Below are positions 12,501 through 27,500 of a stretch of DNA of 62,769 nucleotides, in pieces. This stretch comes from Pelagophyceae sp. CCMP2097 (lineage: Eukaryota > Sar > Pelagophyceae), in contig MU657169.1 in NCBI GenBank assembly GCA_026770575.1, forward strand, positions 226,657 through 289,425. The letters are read 5' to 3'. The notes under the pieces are model-generated. The model saw only the letters and a program-made list of their open reading frames with translations. It was not told the origin of the DNA and did no database searches. Each line of letters opens with the position of its first letter. Positions within the stretch are counted from its first letter, which is position 1. Position numbers and translations under genes: made by a program.

Positions 12501-15500
12501 CCGGCGCGCCGGCGCCGGGCCCGACGCGCGCGCCGCCGTCTGCCAAGGCGAGGTCGAGGGTCGCTTTTTGAAGGCCGAATGCCGGCGCGCCCCGGAGCGC
12601 CGTCGGCGGCAAAGGGCACGACGCGTCCGAAAACACGTCGCCGTCAAACGACACTTCGTGCAGCGGCCCCGGGACTCGCAGCGGCTCGACGACGGAGAGC
12701 ATGACCCCAAAGTCTCTTTTGAGGCGGCCCCGCGGCGGGTACACGTCCGGCGGCGAGACGGCGACGCGCGCGACGGTGCCGTTGGACAGCGCCCCTGTCG
12801 CGTTGAGCTGCAAGACGACGCCGCCCACGAGGGCCTGGCCCGATGCGCGCACCGCCGTTTGAAGGCCGCGCCTCGAATTCAGTGATGCGTTGAGCCATTT
12901 GGCAGACCAAAACGCCGCCGGATGCGACTGCGCCAATTCCGCATCGTACCGCAGGCCGCTCGTCAGGGCGTTGGGGCCCTCAAAGGGCCGCAGCTCGAAC
13001 CCGGGCAGGAAGAGCTCGACGAGGGACCCCGCCGCGATCGTCGCCGAGAGGCGGAACCGTAAGTCCAAAGCGACGGGCCGGTCCATCCTCAACACGCTCT
13101 CGCGGCGGTCGCCCGCCGCCGTGTTTTCGCGGAGGCGGTCGAAGTCTCGGGCCCCGCTGAAGTAGGTCGAGTCTTGGAACTGGATTGAAAACTCTGCGTC
13201 GGCCCCTAAAAGCACCGAAGAGTTGCGGTGCACCGCGCAGACGGGGCCCACGGCCACGGAGAGCTCGGCGGCGAAGCGCGGCAGCGCCTGGGCGACGTGG
13301 CGGACTTTCACGCCGTGGCCTCTTCTGGCGAGGCCCAAAATCGGCGGCGCAATGTCTTCCACTGTCACTCCAAACGCCCGCCTCGTAAAATCCCGGAGCG
13401 CCACGAGCTCCAAAACAACAGGGTCGCAGGCGCCCGTAAACGTCGCCGCGAAAGTCACTCCAAACGGCCCGCCCAGTTTGATGCTCGTCGAGCCGTCGGC
13501 GCTCAGCCCCTGCGTCGATTGAGGCGTCGCGGCGAAGAAGCCGGGCAGCACGAACTGGAAGGCGTCGCCCGCTTCGATGAAGCCGTCGGCGCGGCCGAAA
13601 GCGGACATTTTCCAATCGAGGTGGATTTTCTGCGCAAAACCCGCGCGCGGCCGTAAATCGTCAAATTTCAACGACGCATACTCAAACGCCGCCAGGCCGT
13701 CTGAAGACGACAGCGGCGACGCCTGCGGGTCCGGCAGGTTCTCCGCCGTCGTGGAGGCGCGCGCGTCCCTCGCCTTGACGCCTCTTGAAGGCGGCGAGAG
13801 GAAGCCCGGTCGGATGACGACAGAGTACTCGTCAAGTCTCGAGAGCGGCGTCATCGCCACGACCTTGACGCGGTCGTTTATAGAGTCCCACGTCGCGTTC
13901 AAAGCGTCATCGGAATATAAAGCCTCGGTCTTGTTTTTTGTGAGTGTAAAGTCGGCGAGGATAAATGACACGACCTGCCCAGCGGCGAGGACCCGCGCCG
14001 GCCGGAACTTGAGCGCCATGCCCGACGCCGAACCGGCGCGCGCAGCATCTGCAAAGGTCAGCGACGCCGTCGCCAAGCCGATGGCGGTGACAGTACCCAA
14101 AGGCGTCTCTGGAAGGTCGCACGAGGAAAGGTCCGTCGCGTTTGGGACGTCAGTGACGCGCACGGTGATCAACTCCGAGTCTTCATACAGAGGCTTGCGC
14201 GGGTACTCGATGTTGGACAGCGATACCGTCAAGGCGTCCAACGGCTCGTTGGTCGTCACGATGACCACCATCGTCTCGTTGGAAAACGTCTCGTTGCCGT
14301 GCACCGCGAGGCGGACCTTCAACGTCGCGTTCGAGTTCGCCGTCGCGGAGACGGCGGAGATTGGCGTCGTCTCGAAGCCCCGGAGCAGAAAGTAGAAAGT
14401 TGCCGACGCGGAAGCGTTCGAATTCAATTCCAAGAAAAGCTCCACGGGCCCAATGTTTCCAGGGTACGCCTGCGCGCCGGCGTAGCCTAACGAACCGGCG
14501 AGCCTCGCGCATAAAGGCAGGCTCGCGTTGACCACCGTCGGGCCGAGGACGGTCGCGCTCTCCGTCCAGAGCTTTGCGCCGAGCGCCTTTGTTGCGCCGC
14601 CGTACGGCAGGCCCGTTTCCGGCGGCGCCAAGACGCCGTCGAGTTGCAGGAAGATGGATTCCGCCGACGAAACGTCGGTGAGGACGTTGAACTGCACTTG
14701 CGGGCCGTTCAACGCGGCGCCTCGAATGTCCGTTCCTTTTTTTAAAACAGACGCCTGGAACTTTGAAGCCGACGCCCCGCCCAGTTCGACGCGGCCCTCT
14801 AAAACCGTCGAGCACGAGGCGACGTCGAGGTGCACCGTGTCGCCCGCGGCGAGGGGCTGGGCGAGGAGGAATTCCAGGGTGAGGTTCGAGGCGCGGCCGG
14901 CCACGCCCTCGTTGAAATACACCGCCGCGGCCACGACGGCGCCGACGGGCGTGCACTCGAACATTTGAAAACCGGAAGAAAACGTGCCGAGAGCCTTGAC
15001 GCGGGCCCCGGCGATCGAGGCCGGCGGGGAATAGTAATCTGCCGCAGACGCGGAGAATGCCTCTTTCAGCAACTCTGTCCGCACGGCCAAACCATCCGCC
15101 GGCGCGGCAAGGCCATTCGAAGCGTGGACGATCAAGTCGACGCGGAGTCTCGAGGCGATCCTTTGAATGTACGTGACTCGGATCACCTGTGAGACCGGGA
15201 TCCACCGCGCGACGACGGCATCGGGGATCTCGCTCAGGATGCTGAGCTCAAAAGCCACCGCGGGCCCGGCAAGGCCGAGGACGTCGACGTGGTCCCCAGC
15301 GGCGAGGTCCGCCGACGCCGAGAGCGAGATTGCGATGTTGGTGGCCTCGTTGGTTGCGGGCGAGTCGTCTATTCGTACAGAGGCGAAGCCAAACCCAAAC
15401 CCAGGCGAGAGCAGGCGCTGCGCCGAAGCCACCGTCGAACAATTCGGGCAGGAGATGGTGAGGCCGGCATCGTCGTAGCGCAGCGACCTTGTCGGCATCT

Positions 15501-18500
15501 TCAGACCCGAGATTCGAAGGCCCGAGACTTGGAACGCCGCCGCGGCCTGCGTCACGGTCAGTATCAAAACGTCGCCAGAGTGGTTCACGTCGTAGACGGC
15601 GCCGGTGCCCCACGAGTCCTCCCGCGTCGCGGATGCGGCGACGGCGAAGCCGGGCAGGCTGATCCGGACGACGTCGCCGATGTCCAGGTCCGCCGAATAA
15701 GTTACGTTGAAGTCCAAGTCCACCGCCTTGCCGACTTGCGCCTTGCCCAGAAAAGCGAGGCGGCAGGTAAACGCGCCGATGCCGTGGAAGCCGCCGCCCG
15801 CCAAGTCCGTCGGGGCGTACGCGCCGCCGAGGTGCGTCGGCGCCAACGGCAACGTCTCATCATCAGACACTTCCATCGTCACGTCGCCCTTGGCCAGGCC
15901 GGCGCGCAGGACGCGGAGGCCCGCTTCCAAAGGGATGTACAACGTCGCCCTTTCCAAAGGCACCGCCTGGGTCAGAGTAAACGAGACGAGCACACGGCCG
16001 TCGCCATGCGCCACCGACGCGCGCCATCCGTCAACAGAGACCAGCTCCAGCGCGGCCGTGTCGCAGGCCTCGAACATCGTTTCGGGGAAGCCGAGCGTGA
16101 CGGCGGCGCCCCTGGAGAGCGGCGCGTCGACTTGGAAGGTCAGGTTCAGCGCCACTCGCGCCCCCGGCTCGGCAGGGGAGAGGACCAAAGAGGCGGCCTT
16201 GAGAGCGTTGAGCCGCGGGCCGCCGTCGTCGACCGGCGTCTCGTCGACGATAGTGACTCCGTCGCGGTCTTTGAGAGTGACGACGTACCCCAGACGCGAT
16301 GAAAACGTGCCGCGCGCCGGCGCGACCAACCCGGCGACGGAAACGGCGTAGCCCTGGGGCCGCGGATATAAAGGTTCGCGCGCGTACAGAGTCAGCGTGC
16401 CGTTGTGCTTGTTTCCGGCGGCCGCGGCGGCGTAGGCGTCAGTGTCGCCTCGGTCGTTGGCATCTTCCCATCTCGCAAAGAAATACCGCGCGTCCCGGCC
16501 CGTCACCTGCAAGTCCTCGTCCGACGTCGATCCCGTCTCGCGGACGTCGGCGCGTGGGCGCGGGTCCAGGACGCCGGGGAGCGTAAAACCGACGGACCCG
16601 TAGACTTGCGTCTCCTTCCGGAAAACCAACTCCAGGCGGCCGTTCGCCGCCAGCGTCCGTTTCAAAATGTCGGACCGGTGCCGCCACGACGTCAAAGCCT
16701 CGACGAGGCCGAAATCCAAGTCGATGGTCGAGATCTTGCCCGCTCTCGCTAAAAATGTCGGTTCCATGCCCAGCTCACCCGCCGAGGAAAACCCGATTCT
16801 CGCCGCCGACAAGCCGACGGCGTCGACGTGCGAAACGGAGACGGAGCGCTGCGCGAACGCGTCGGAGGCTAACCGTATGCGGGCGGCGACGAAGAGGGTC
16901 GTATTCGGCGAATTGAAGAACAAACGCGCCTCGGCCGCAGACCGGTACTGCGCTGACACGTCAGAGGCGTAGACGGCCGTATTCGGCAGCGTCAGGTTGT
17001 TCAACGCCGTGAGCTGGATGCTTGTATACCTCTCGGCTTCGATCATTTTCGTCGCTGTCACGTTGAGGATCAACGTACCTCGCACCGTCTGCGCCTCGAC
17101 GTAAAAGTCGTCTTTCCGGTCCAAGCGGTGCGCCGTATCGTTGCCGTCGACGAAGATGAAGCAGGGCGTGCAGGCGCCCTGGTAGGACCCGCGGCCGCGC
17201 GGAGACAGCTCGACGACGACGCTCTCGCCCTTTTCGAGCCGCGCCGTCGTCGCAAAGGCCAATGTGATGGCCGATACAGCGCCCGGCGTCGGCGGATCGA
17301 AGGAGACTTGCGACTTGAGGAACGCCGCCAAAGGCCGCTGCAGCGACGGCTCGACTGTCATCGCCGCCGCAGCCGAACCAAAAGAGCTCGCGTTGCTTTC
17401 GCCGTCGAGCGCCGTCGGCGCCGCGAGGGCGTCGCGCTCCGTCGCCAGCCGCGGCCGGTCGCCGCCGCCGTCGATGCCGACGCCGCGCCACCTAGCAAAG
17501 AAAGGTCAAAAGGGATCAAAAGGGGAGCGTACTATCTCGCCTCTGTGCCCACGACTCCAGGTCCATGATCCCCGACGACGGACGCGGGTCCGCACGGCGG
17601 CGCGACGAGGTCCAGTTGGAACTTTAGCGTTTCGTTGGCCGCCACCGCCTCTGTGAGCGTGAAGACGGCGCGCGCGCCTGCGCTAAAGTCCTCGCGGAGC
17701 CGCACCGACGCCAGCCGGCCGTTTGGGAAGACGCGCACGGTGCCGTCCGCGGGCATCAAGGGCCGGCAGGCGCCGCGGGAGTGCTGGACCGCTTCGAGAG
17801 GCAGCGGCTGCATGTTCGACGCGAACTTGACTGTATACCGAAAGCCGTGCGCAAAGCTCTCGCGCGAGACGGCTTCGATGCCCATGGCCGCGATGGCCGG
17901 GATCTCTAAAAGCCGGAACCTCAAAGATCGGGAGCCGAAGGAGATGCCTCCCGCCTCGATGCAGCCCGTGCGCCGGCCGCCGTACCGAAGCTGGTAGTCG
18001 CCGCCCAAAAGTTGCGACGCTGCAGAGACGCCGACCTCGATGACCTGGACGTTTGAAGCTTCGACTCTTCGCAGAGACCGCGGTTCGAAGCCTCCCACGT
18101 TGCCGAGGCCGAGGACGAGCGCGCCGGTTGCGGCCAAAGTGTACCGGTTGTCGTAATTCACGTCGACTTCCAAGCTCGATGCAGCGAGGCCTTCTTCGAC
18201 AAAGCCGTCTCTGTTCGCCGTCACCGCCGCGCACCCGTCTGCCGCCGCTCCGTACCTCTCTTCCTTGGCCGCATACGCCGGCGCGCGCGTCCGGTTGTTG
18301 GCGTTGCCGCACTGGAAAACCTCGCATTCTTCGACGACGAGGCCCGCCGTGAGCGAGGCGCGCGCGAGCTCGACGATGAAGCGGCGGATGTATAATAGAC
18401 CCACAGTAGCGTCGACGCGCGCCTCCAAGACGCGGGGCACCGTCGCAGGGTAGACTTTCTCCAATGCGTTTTCAATCTCCGAAGCGTTCAGCGTCGCGAG

Positions 18501-21500
18501 GTTCACGCACCGCGTCGCGGGGCCCTTTTCACCAAACCTGAGAGAGAAGCTGCCCCGCGTGAAGAACGGCCTGGAGACGCCATCTTCAGACCTCTTCAAG
18601 ATCTCGACGTCGAGCGTCTGCCGCGCCGCCGCCGCGACGACGGCGAGGAGGCTGCCGTCCACGTTGGCCGTTTCGAGATGTGGGCGGCTGGTGTCGATCA
18701 TTAGGAAAGAAGTGCCTGACTTTTTCAAAGACCCGACGTAGCCTCCTAACGACTGCGGCGTGCCGCGCATCTGCAGCCGCGAATCGGCATCGATCTGGGG
18801 CACTTTCGAGTACCGCAGCACCGTGCCCCGCAGAGCGCCCGCGCCGGCGTAGTCGAGGCAGGCCGTGCCCATGGGGGGGCGGACCTATTATGAAGACAGC
18901 ACTCATTCGAAAGGCACTCTATTCATTTCGCGGCTCAAGGCCGAAAGCCTCTGAGCCTCTCTCGCCACTTGGTCGTTTGTACCACGTTTCCAAAGTTTAG
19001 ATCCCTGACGCGGAAACGCGCGGTGAATTCAAACCGCAACTCGCTCGACCCGCTGCCCGCCACGTAGTCAGCGACGCAGTTTCGGCCTTCAAAAGGGAAG
19101 GGCGCGCCCCGGCCGTTGCCCGCGGCCAAGTCGATCTTGGGGGGGGTCGAAGTCGACGTCTGGACGAAGTTGGCATCACCACCCACCACGACAGGAAGAT
19201 CAAAAAGCACGTAAATCGACACGACATCGCCAGCCGTGCGCGGCGTCGAGGCCACGTCATAAAAGTCCGCCGTCACGCTTTCGACTCGCGGCGGGTCCGA
19301 ATCGAGTCGGACGGCGGACGTATTGTGCAGCGACCCGGGGCCGTAGATGCGCGGGAGGATGGGCGAGGCGAGTCTCCCAGTCTCCACCGCGTGGACGTCG
19401 CACGACGCGTTGACCCACAACGCCGGCGTCACGAGGAAATCGTCGCACGGGGCGCAGGCGTACTCCAAGCGGTCCGCGACGTCGCCTTTTTGCACCGTAT
19501 ACTCGAACCGCAGCGTGCTGTTGCTCGACCCTTTGGCCTTGCCGACGTACCGCGCCTGGTGCGGGTACTCGTCCGCGAAGCGGTCTAAACGTGGATTGGC
19601 CACGTCGAGCCAGAGCGTCAGCTCGTGGCCTCCGCACGGCCGGCCGGCGTCGTTCCGGGGGTCGACGGGGCCGGAGAACGCGACCAAGATGGTGACGACA
19701 TCACCGGCGGAAAAGGTGCCGTTTTCCCAAGCGGAAACGCTCACGACGCGCGGCGCGTCGGCGTCGATGATGACCCTGAAACCACCGCCAACATACAAAG
19801 ACCCGGCCGACCCAGGTTGCGGCAGCGAGGAAAAGTTCAAATCCGTCGTCGGCTCCAGAGCCTCGCGGCGGATGTAGCCCGGGACGGCGCCGAAGCCGGC
19901 GCGTAAAGCGACTTGGCCTTGGACGGGGTCGTCTCGTGCGACGTAGTCCAAACCCTGCAGCGCCAAATCGCCGATTTGAATCTCGTAGACAAAATCCAAC
20001 GTCTGCGTCTTCGACCCGGACAAGTACATGGCGAAGCGGTCCTGTCGGCCGATTGAATCGACGTGCAAAAGGACCGACGCCGCAGTCTCCGGCGGCGCTC
20101 GAAACGCCTCGGTATTCCGTAAAAAGTCGTATTCAGCGCTCGAGACGTTCATCTTGTGCAAGGTGAAGGAATCGTCGACGGCCACTGGCGCGTCGAAGGC
20201 CACGGTCACGTCGATGCGGTGGCCCAAAGCGAAGACGCACTTTGTCACGAACCTCGACCGATGCACCGTTTCGGGCGAGAACGACTGCGGGAACGTGCAC
20301 GCCTCGTGCGCCGAAGTGGAGACGTTGAGTATCCGTGGCGATGAAGTGTCGATTTCGACTTTTTTGAAAAATGCGATGGAGCCAAACGATCCTGGTACTT
20401 CCAAGTCGAAATCCGCGTCCACAGTCGGCGTCGGCGAGTCCCGTCGGATCCAGCACTCGTCGCCGGCGACGCCCACCGCGTCGGCCAAAGCCGCTTCTGG
20501 GCAGCCCAGAGCGGAGACGTGCGTATAATCCAGAGCCGCCGCGAAATCAAAGGGTCGAACATTGTAGCGGAAAAAAACGTCGAAGCCATCGTGGCGTTCG
20601 TACCACGCCGGCCGTCTGCCGGGCGTTTCCACAGAGACGAGGCCGTCGGACCGGGGAAGGCCGAAGCCGTCGTACTTGCGCGCCGAGACGCGAGCAACAT
20701 CGTACCCGTCGGGAGAGGCCAAAGTGACAACGTCGCCATCCACCCTCTTCACGGTTAAAAGCGCGCCGCCGACGCGGTACTGCACGCCCGCGGCGGCGGC
20801 GCCTTGAGGCAGCCAGTCGGCGAGGCCCTGCTCCGACGCCGGGAAGCGGACCTGTAAAGAGTCGCCGCCTTGCAAAGAAGCGTACCCAAAGTCTGACGAG
20901 CCCCAGATCACCTCTGATACTAATAGAGCGATGCTTGTGTCGACCTTTGCGAGTGCGACTTTGGAAAGAGGGCAGCCGCCCAGCGTGACGAGCTCGAGGG
21001 TAATGCCGTTGGCAGGATTCGCGCCGTCGACGCCCGCCGCCGGGAGCTGAGCGACGGGGAACGTCGCCCAGAGCGAAAAGGTCCCGTCGGCGTTGGCCTC
21101 TGGGGTCGCCACGGTGGTGAACCGGACGGAGGTGGACCCTCGAGCCCATGCGACAGTCGCGATGTTAAAAGCCTCTGATAAAACTTTCATCGTCGACGTT
21201 GTGACGAAGCCCGGCAGCGTCAGCAATACGACTTGTTTGGGCGTCAGGCAGGACAGCGTGACGTTGAGCGTCGCAAAGGCGAAGCCGCCGGCGACGCGCG
21301 GCAAGAAGGCAAACGTCGAGTTCAAAAGCGCCCCCACAATCGGCACGGAATCCACAAACGCCGGCGAGGCGTACCCGGCGAGTGAGGCGTTGATCGACAC
21401 GGAGACTTGGCCGGCGTCGACGCCGCGCGATGGTAGACGCATGCCGGAGATTTTCGCCGTCACCAAAGCGCCGCGCGCAACCGCCGCGTTGGCCTGGATG

Positions 21501-24500
21501 ACGACGCGACCGCGCACGTATCCCCCCGTGCCCGCAGGCGTCGCGTAGGCCAGGAGCGCATGCGAGCTTGTTTCGACTGTGAGGGCGCCCGAGGGCAGAG
21601 TTGCGTCAAAGCCGCCGAGGTCGAAGAACACCGCGTCCCCAACGACGAGGGCCCCCGCGGCCTTGAACTCCAACGAGACGGCCGTGGCGGCGCCGGTGAT
21701 TTTCGGCGAGAAACCGGCGACCTTTGCGGATTCGACGCCGACGACGGGCTGCCGCTCAATTTTTACAAAGTCGGACGGGCACTCCGTCGTGTTCGTCGAA
21801 AGCTCGTACGTCTTCGCAGAGACGAGTTTGACGCGCGAAGCGGAGAACCGCGCCTCGCGGCCGACGTAGAAGCGGACTTGGCCCTCTGGGAAGAGGTGCT
21901 TCGACGAGTTTTGGGCTCTCAAAGTTAGCGTTTCCCTCTGACGGTCCCACGTCGCAAAGCCCGCCAGCGGCCAAGGCGTGCGCAAATGCACTACCGACGT
22001 CGTCACGCCCGTCGACGAATCGAAGGTGAAGACGGTGTCCACGTGGGCGTCTGCGTATAAAGGCACCTCGACGGCCGTGAACGAAGACGTGTTCCCAGAC
22101 TTCAACCCAGGCAGGTAAAATGCAAACACGTCGCCGGCTTGGACGTCGCAGGCCGGCGTGAACCCTGCGAGGAAACCGCCGCCAAAGCCGGAAGCGACCA
22201 TGACTGGCGGGTCCCATTCCAAAAATGTTTCAGAAAGCCTCCCGACGGCGGGCGAGGTGCGGAAGACCTGCGAGGCGGCATCGCCGCGAACGGCCTCGAC
22301 GGAGACGCGGAGGCGATGGTCGTCCTTGACCAAAGTCGTCGTTGGGAGCAAGAGGCCTGAAACATGGAGGCTCATCACGTCCAACGCTTGAACCGCGGCG
22401 CCCTGCGCAAGCGTGACGCGAAGCGCCTCCGCCGCCGCGTCCCAGACCGCCGTCGTCTCGATGACCAGGTCGTTCACCAGGTCGGTCAGCGTGACTTTTA
22501 AAGTCGAGGCGTCTCGTGTAAAATCGGCGAGGTGCAGCCGCACCGCGTCCCCACCCGTGAGCCCCAACGAGTAGGAAAACCGCGCTGCGAGCTCCGCATG
22601 CTCGCCGCTCGCGCGCCGCGAGTAGGTGCAGCTCGGCAGCGCGCCAAACGATGCGTCCATTTCGGGGAAAAGGCCGACGCCGCGGAATTGCACGAATTCA
22701 AACGTCGGTTGTAACGTGCCGACTTCAGACCCGTTGAAGGCGACGCCGACGGACCGTTGGTTCGAAGGGATGCCCGAAGTCGGTAACGCGATGTAGGACG
22801 AGAATTGGACGGTGATCTGAAAAGACCTCGACGTTGAAAACGCCCTCGTCGTCACCACGATGGCCGAAGTGTTCCTGTCCCAAAACGCGTCCCCGACCTT
22901 GTCCGCGTCTAAACCGACTACAAGCAGCGGCGACCCTCGGCCGCCGCCGACGCCCAAACGACGAAAGCAGTCTCCGGAATCCGCAACGTCTCCGCACGCT
23001 GAAACGCGGCCCTTGTTCAGTAAAAGTTTAAACTGCATCCCTTGCACGGGCGCGAACGACGTCGTCAGCGAGAACGTCAGCGCCGTCGCGGACCCGGCCC
23101 TGTACGTCCCGAAGGTGAGCTGGGCAGTGCAGACGCCGGCGCACTTGAGAGCCGAAAAAGCCTCGACGGTCGCGTAATGCCTCGACTCGAGCGTCAGCGT
23201 CGTGTTTGCTAGATTTTGCGGATCCGCGTAGACGCCCGCCTTTGGGAGGAGCAGGGCGCCACCGGGGACGGCTGCGTCTCCGACGAAGAAGGCGAGCGAG
23301 CCGGAGAAGGCGTAGTCTTTCCCGACGCTGAGAACTAAGACCTCTTCCCGCGGCGCCCACAACGCCGTCGCGTTGCAGTCGTCGCCCGCCGTGCCGGGCG
23401 GGCCCACGGTCACGTTGAGCGGCGCGTGTGGTTCGACGTCGAAGCCGGGCAAATGCCACGTCAGCACGTCCCCGAGAAACAACTTTTCGAGGCCTCCCAA
23501 AGCCACCGTCATCAAAAGCCCCGCCCTCTCGCCGGGCCGGCCGGAGTCGCGGTTCGAGTTCCCAAAGCTGCCGGCGTCGTCGTAGTACGCCACGGCCGGC
23601 AAAGTTGCCGTGACCAGCGGCGCGCCCACAAAGACGCTCTGAAAGGCCAAAGACCCAAAGTCCGTGTCCGTCTCGAGCATGATACCGTGCGCATTGCCGG
23701 CCTTGACGCCCGTTTCCGGCGGTCTTAAACCGGTGATGTTCAAAACGACCTCGGCCGTTTGCGCAAAGTCGCAAGAGTGCTGGAGCGTCAAGACCTTTGT
23801 ACCGTCGTGAAAAGAGAGCGCCGCCCACGTGTGGTTCGAAACGCCGTCGCCGTATCGGTTCGGGTCTTGCAGAGCCACGTTTGGGAGCACTTTATCGTCT
23901 TGACGGACGAAGCCCGGCAGCGTGAGAGAGAGCGTCTCCATTGGTTCAAGTTGCCGGTTCACCTCGAAGCGCAGCTGGAAGGGCGTCATCGGCATTTTGA
24001 TGCCCGGCCGTCGGGGTTCGCCGAAGTGGAATGCCGAAGTGGAAAAGTTGATACTGGCCGTTCTGAGCCGAGTCCCAAATGCAACTTGGTTCATTTCCGA
24101 GGGCGAAACAGAGTCGAAAGGCATCGGGTCCGTAAACGCCCCGTGCCGGATGAGGTGCGTCGCGTTGGTCGAGAGAGTACAATTCGACGCCAAATCCGAT
24201 GCCGTAAAGCCGGAAACGGGGATGCGCAGCCCGTTAAAGTCCCGGGAGATCAAAGCTGTCAACGTCAAACCCGGCGCCAGGTCCTTTTCGATTCGGAGCC
24301 GGACGGTGTCGCCGTTTATTATGACCGCATCCTCCGCGAAATGTGCCGAAGTGACGGCTAAGACGGCGTCAACTTGTACGACCCATAAAACCGGCACGCG
24401 GATCAAAACCACGTCGCCGACCACCAGCCTGACCGAGGCCGTCGAGGCAAAGGTGAGCGACACTGACGTGTTGCCCAGCAGCGAGCCTCCCAGCACGAGA

Positions 24501-27500
24501 GTAGGCTCGCAAAACCCGACGCAGAACGGATCCACGGGCCGGGGCCCGGAGAGCATGGGCAGGTAAAACGAGGAGAACCGCCACGTCTTTGAAACGTCGA
24601 GCTTGGAGACGCCCCGGGCCGGGTACGCGAAAAGGCACTCTGCCGGGATGTCGACGGCGATTTCGACCCCCGTCGGAAAAGCCTCGTACGCCCGAAGGCG
24701 AAAAGTGGCCTCTGCAGTGCCAAAGTCAGTCAGCGTGACGTTCCACCCCGGCACGAGGCTGCACTCCAGCGACGTGCCGTTGGTGGTCACGTTTGAGCTG
24801 ACTTGAAAAAAGGGAAACGCGAACGCGAACGAGGCGTTCACCTCGATCTCAGCTAAACGAGGCGGCCCGAGCTGGTCGCGGAAGACGAGCGAAAAAGCCG
24901 ACGAGACGCCGCCGAGCATGGGCGCCTCGTTCGGGTCGGCGCGGAGCAGCACTTGGACGAACCTACCGAGACGTCTCTGCGTCGAGCTCCGCATCAAGCT
25001 CTGCCCGCACTCTGCGAGCGCTCTGGGATCTTTGTCACCACAGGCGAGCACTCTGGAAGCGCGCGTCGTTTGCGCGCGTGCTTCGCATGCGGCCATCCTC
25101 GGGCGTGTTTCTCGAGCCTCTGACTGGCTTGTTCCGCTTTTTGTTCCGCTTTCCCTCAGCTCGGCTCACGACTCCTTGGCTTGGAGACGCCGCAACGCGC
25201 GCGCCGACTGCGTTGGAGTCGAAGATCTCCGTGGCCCTCACGGGCGCCGCGAGGGCCGCGGACGCGAGCTTGAGCTCTGACCAGTTTCTGAATACGCCTT
25301 TGGTGCGGACGTGCACGCCGGAGAACTTTACCACGTCGTACTCAGAGCCGGCCCCGTCTCGCGTCGCTTCGAAGGTGACCAAGCCCGAATCGACGTCCCA
25401 GGTCAGCGTCCAGTCCGCGGAGTCGGTCGGCAGCTTGAGGAGGGTTCCGGTGAAGCCAAAGAGTCTCAAAGTAAACGTCTCACGCAGCTTCACCGTGCCC
25501 GGCCCGAGTCGGAAGGCGAGCTCGACGAATGCCTCGTACCCGGCGGCCGCGAACGTCCCGTCCTTCTGAAAGAACCTGAGCGACGTCTGCGAAAAGGCAC
25601 CCAGAGCCGCCGAAGAAACCACCGCGTCCTCGAATTCGCCAAACGCGCCGGCGGCATGTTCTTGCTCGAACCACGGCGTCCCGACTCGTAACCGATCGTC
25701 GTCCGGGGAGAGGCCTCGAGACGGGACCACGAGGTCGCCGCGCCGCAGTTTGATCGCGTACGACCCCGGCGGCAAAAGAAAAGCAGTCGTCCGGAGCTCC
25801 AGCGTCTTCGTGCCCTCCGTCCACAACGCCTCGAACTGCGCTTCGGAGACCAAAGGGAGGTAGCGGTACGACGCGTTTTGCCAGCCAAAGGGTTCCTCGA
25901 GGGCCCGTCTCAGCGCCGTCCGGGAGATGTTTGTAATGTTGACGTGGGATTCTGAAATTGGCAGCGTATAATTCGCCGACAGCGCAAAGGGCGGCAGCCT
26001 CAAAGCCAGGCTCTCGTTGAAGTGCAAATCCGCCCTCGTTGTAAACCCAAACTGCAGGTGGACCGGGTCGCCCGCTCTGACCTTGCCGTACGTCAACAGA
26101 GTCTTCGACAGCGAAATAGAGTCGACCGAAGAGATCTGCGTCGCGAAGAGCGCCTGCCGTGACTCGTCGACGTTGACGGCGAGTAATGATGCAGACAGCG
26201 TAAAGGCCACGCCGCCTTCGATGCCCTTCGACTGCAGACCGCTGCGCGGCGCGATGAGAGCGTTGTTCGCCGCGATGACAATCTCGTTGACGTACGCCGC
26301 CGGTACGTTGGAAACGGCGGTGAAGGTGATTGTCGAATTTTCGATGGAGGCGGACCATCGGTCCCCGTCCTCCCCGATCAAAGTTGCATTCGGCACGTGA
26401 CCATGCCGAAAGTCCGGTGCCTTTCGCGGCAATTGAAAAGTGACCACGTCGCCGGCCTCGATTGCGCAGGATAAAGCGAAGCGGAGCCTCGTCTGCAACG
26501 CCGACGCGGGCCGCGCCGCCGCCGCCACCACCGACCCTCCGACGGGCGCCTCTACGAGTGCGGGGAACCGCTCCACGCGGCCCGTGCTCAATAAGAGGCG
26601 CGGGAGGCCCTCGACGGCGACTTTCTTCGAGAAGGTGACCTTGATGTCGACAACGTCCCCCGCCGCGGCCTCCACCTTCCCGGCCGTAAGATTCCCGCCG
26701 TTAAAGCTGAAGAACGAGACCTGCGTCACTCGCGGGACGTCGGTGTCGATGACCAACGCGGAGGAGAAGGCGAGCGACCCTTTCTTGGAGGGCTCTGGTA
26801 AAATGACGTTCGCGTCTGGGGAATCATCAATGTTCGTCGACCATCTTCGGATGTAGCCGCCCCCCTGGACGATGACCGAATCGGCAGTTTGGTAGTCGAG
26901 GTCGTCTGCGGCGTCGCCGACGTTGACAGTGTATAAGAAGCGGACGACAAAATCTCCTCCGATGACGCCGATGAATGTCGCGTACCTGTCAATCTCGCCA
27001 GTCTCCACGGCCAGCAGCAGATCCGAGTCCGAACCAGCAAAGGCCTTGACTGGCTTATCGAACCGAACGTCTACAAAGATTTCGGCACCGGCGCCGTACT
27101 CGCCATCTGGAGAAGGCGAAGTCACATTCAGAACCGACGGCTCTGTCGAATCCAGCACGATAAAAGAAGAAGACCCCAAAGCCTGCCCCCGGCCGCTGGA
27201 GTAGCGCGCGCTGCCCTTTTGCGGCGGCAGCGCGGGGTCGGCGGTGGCGTACGGCGCGAAAAGAGAAGATATAAAAACAGTCGTCGAAATCGACTCGAGC
27301 GCAACGTCCGTCCGAGAGTCGACGAACTTGACCGCCTCGAGGCGCGGCGACGCGTCTGAACGCTTGACGACGTAATCGAATCGTAAAACGTTCGTCCCGG
27401 AGCCGTCGGCGTATTTGGCGCGGCCGTCCTGCCCCCGCACGCCTTTCACGTGCTCCTTGGCCACCGCGTCGATTTTCACCGTCGACCCGACGAGGCGGCC

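Noticed and set aside
15289..16302. Plus-strand open frame of 337 residues in the giant secreted gene
   Set aside because: Arg/Gly/Val-rich antisense shadow; the minus-strand frame shows clear repeat modules through the same region.
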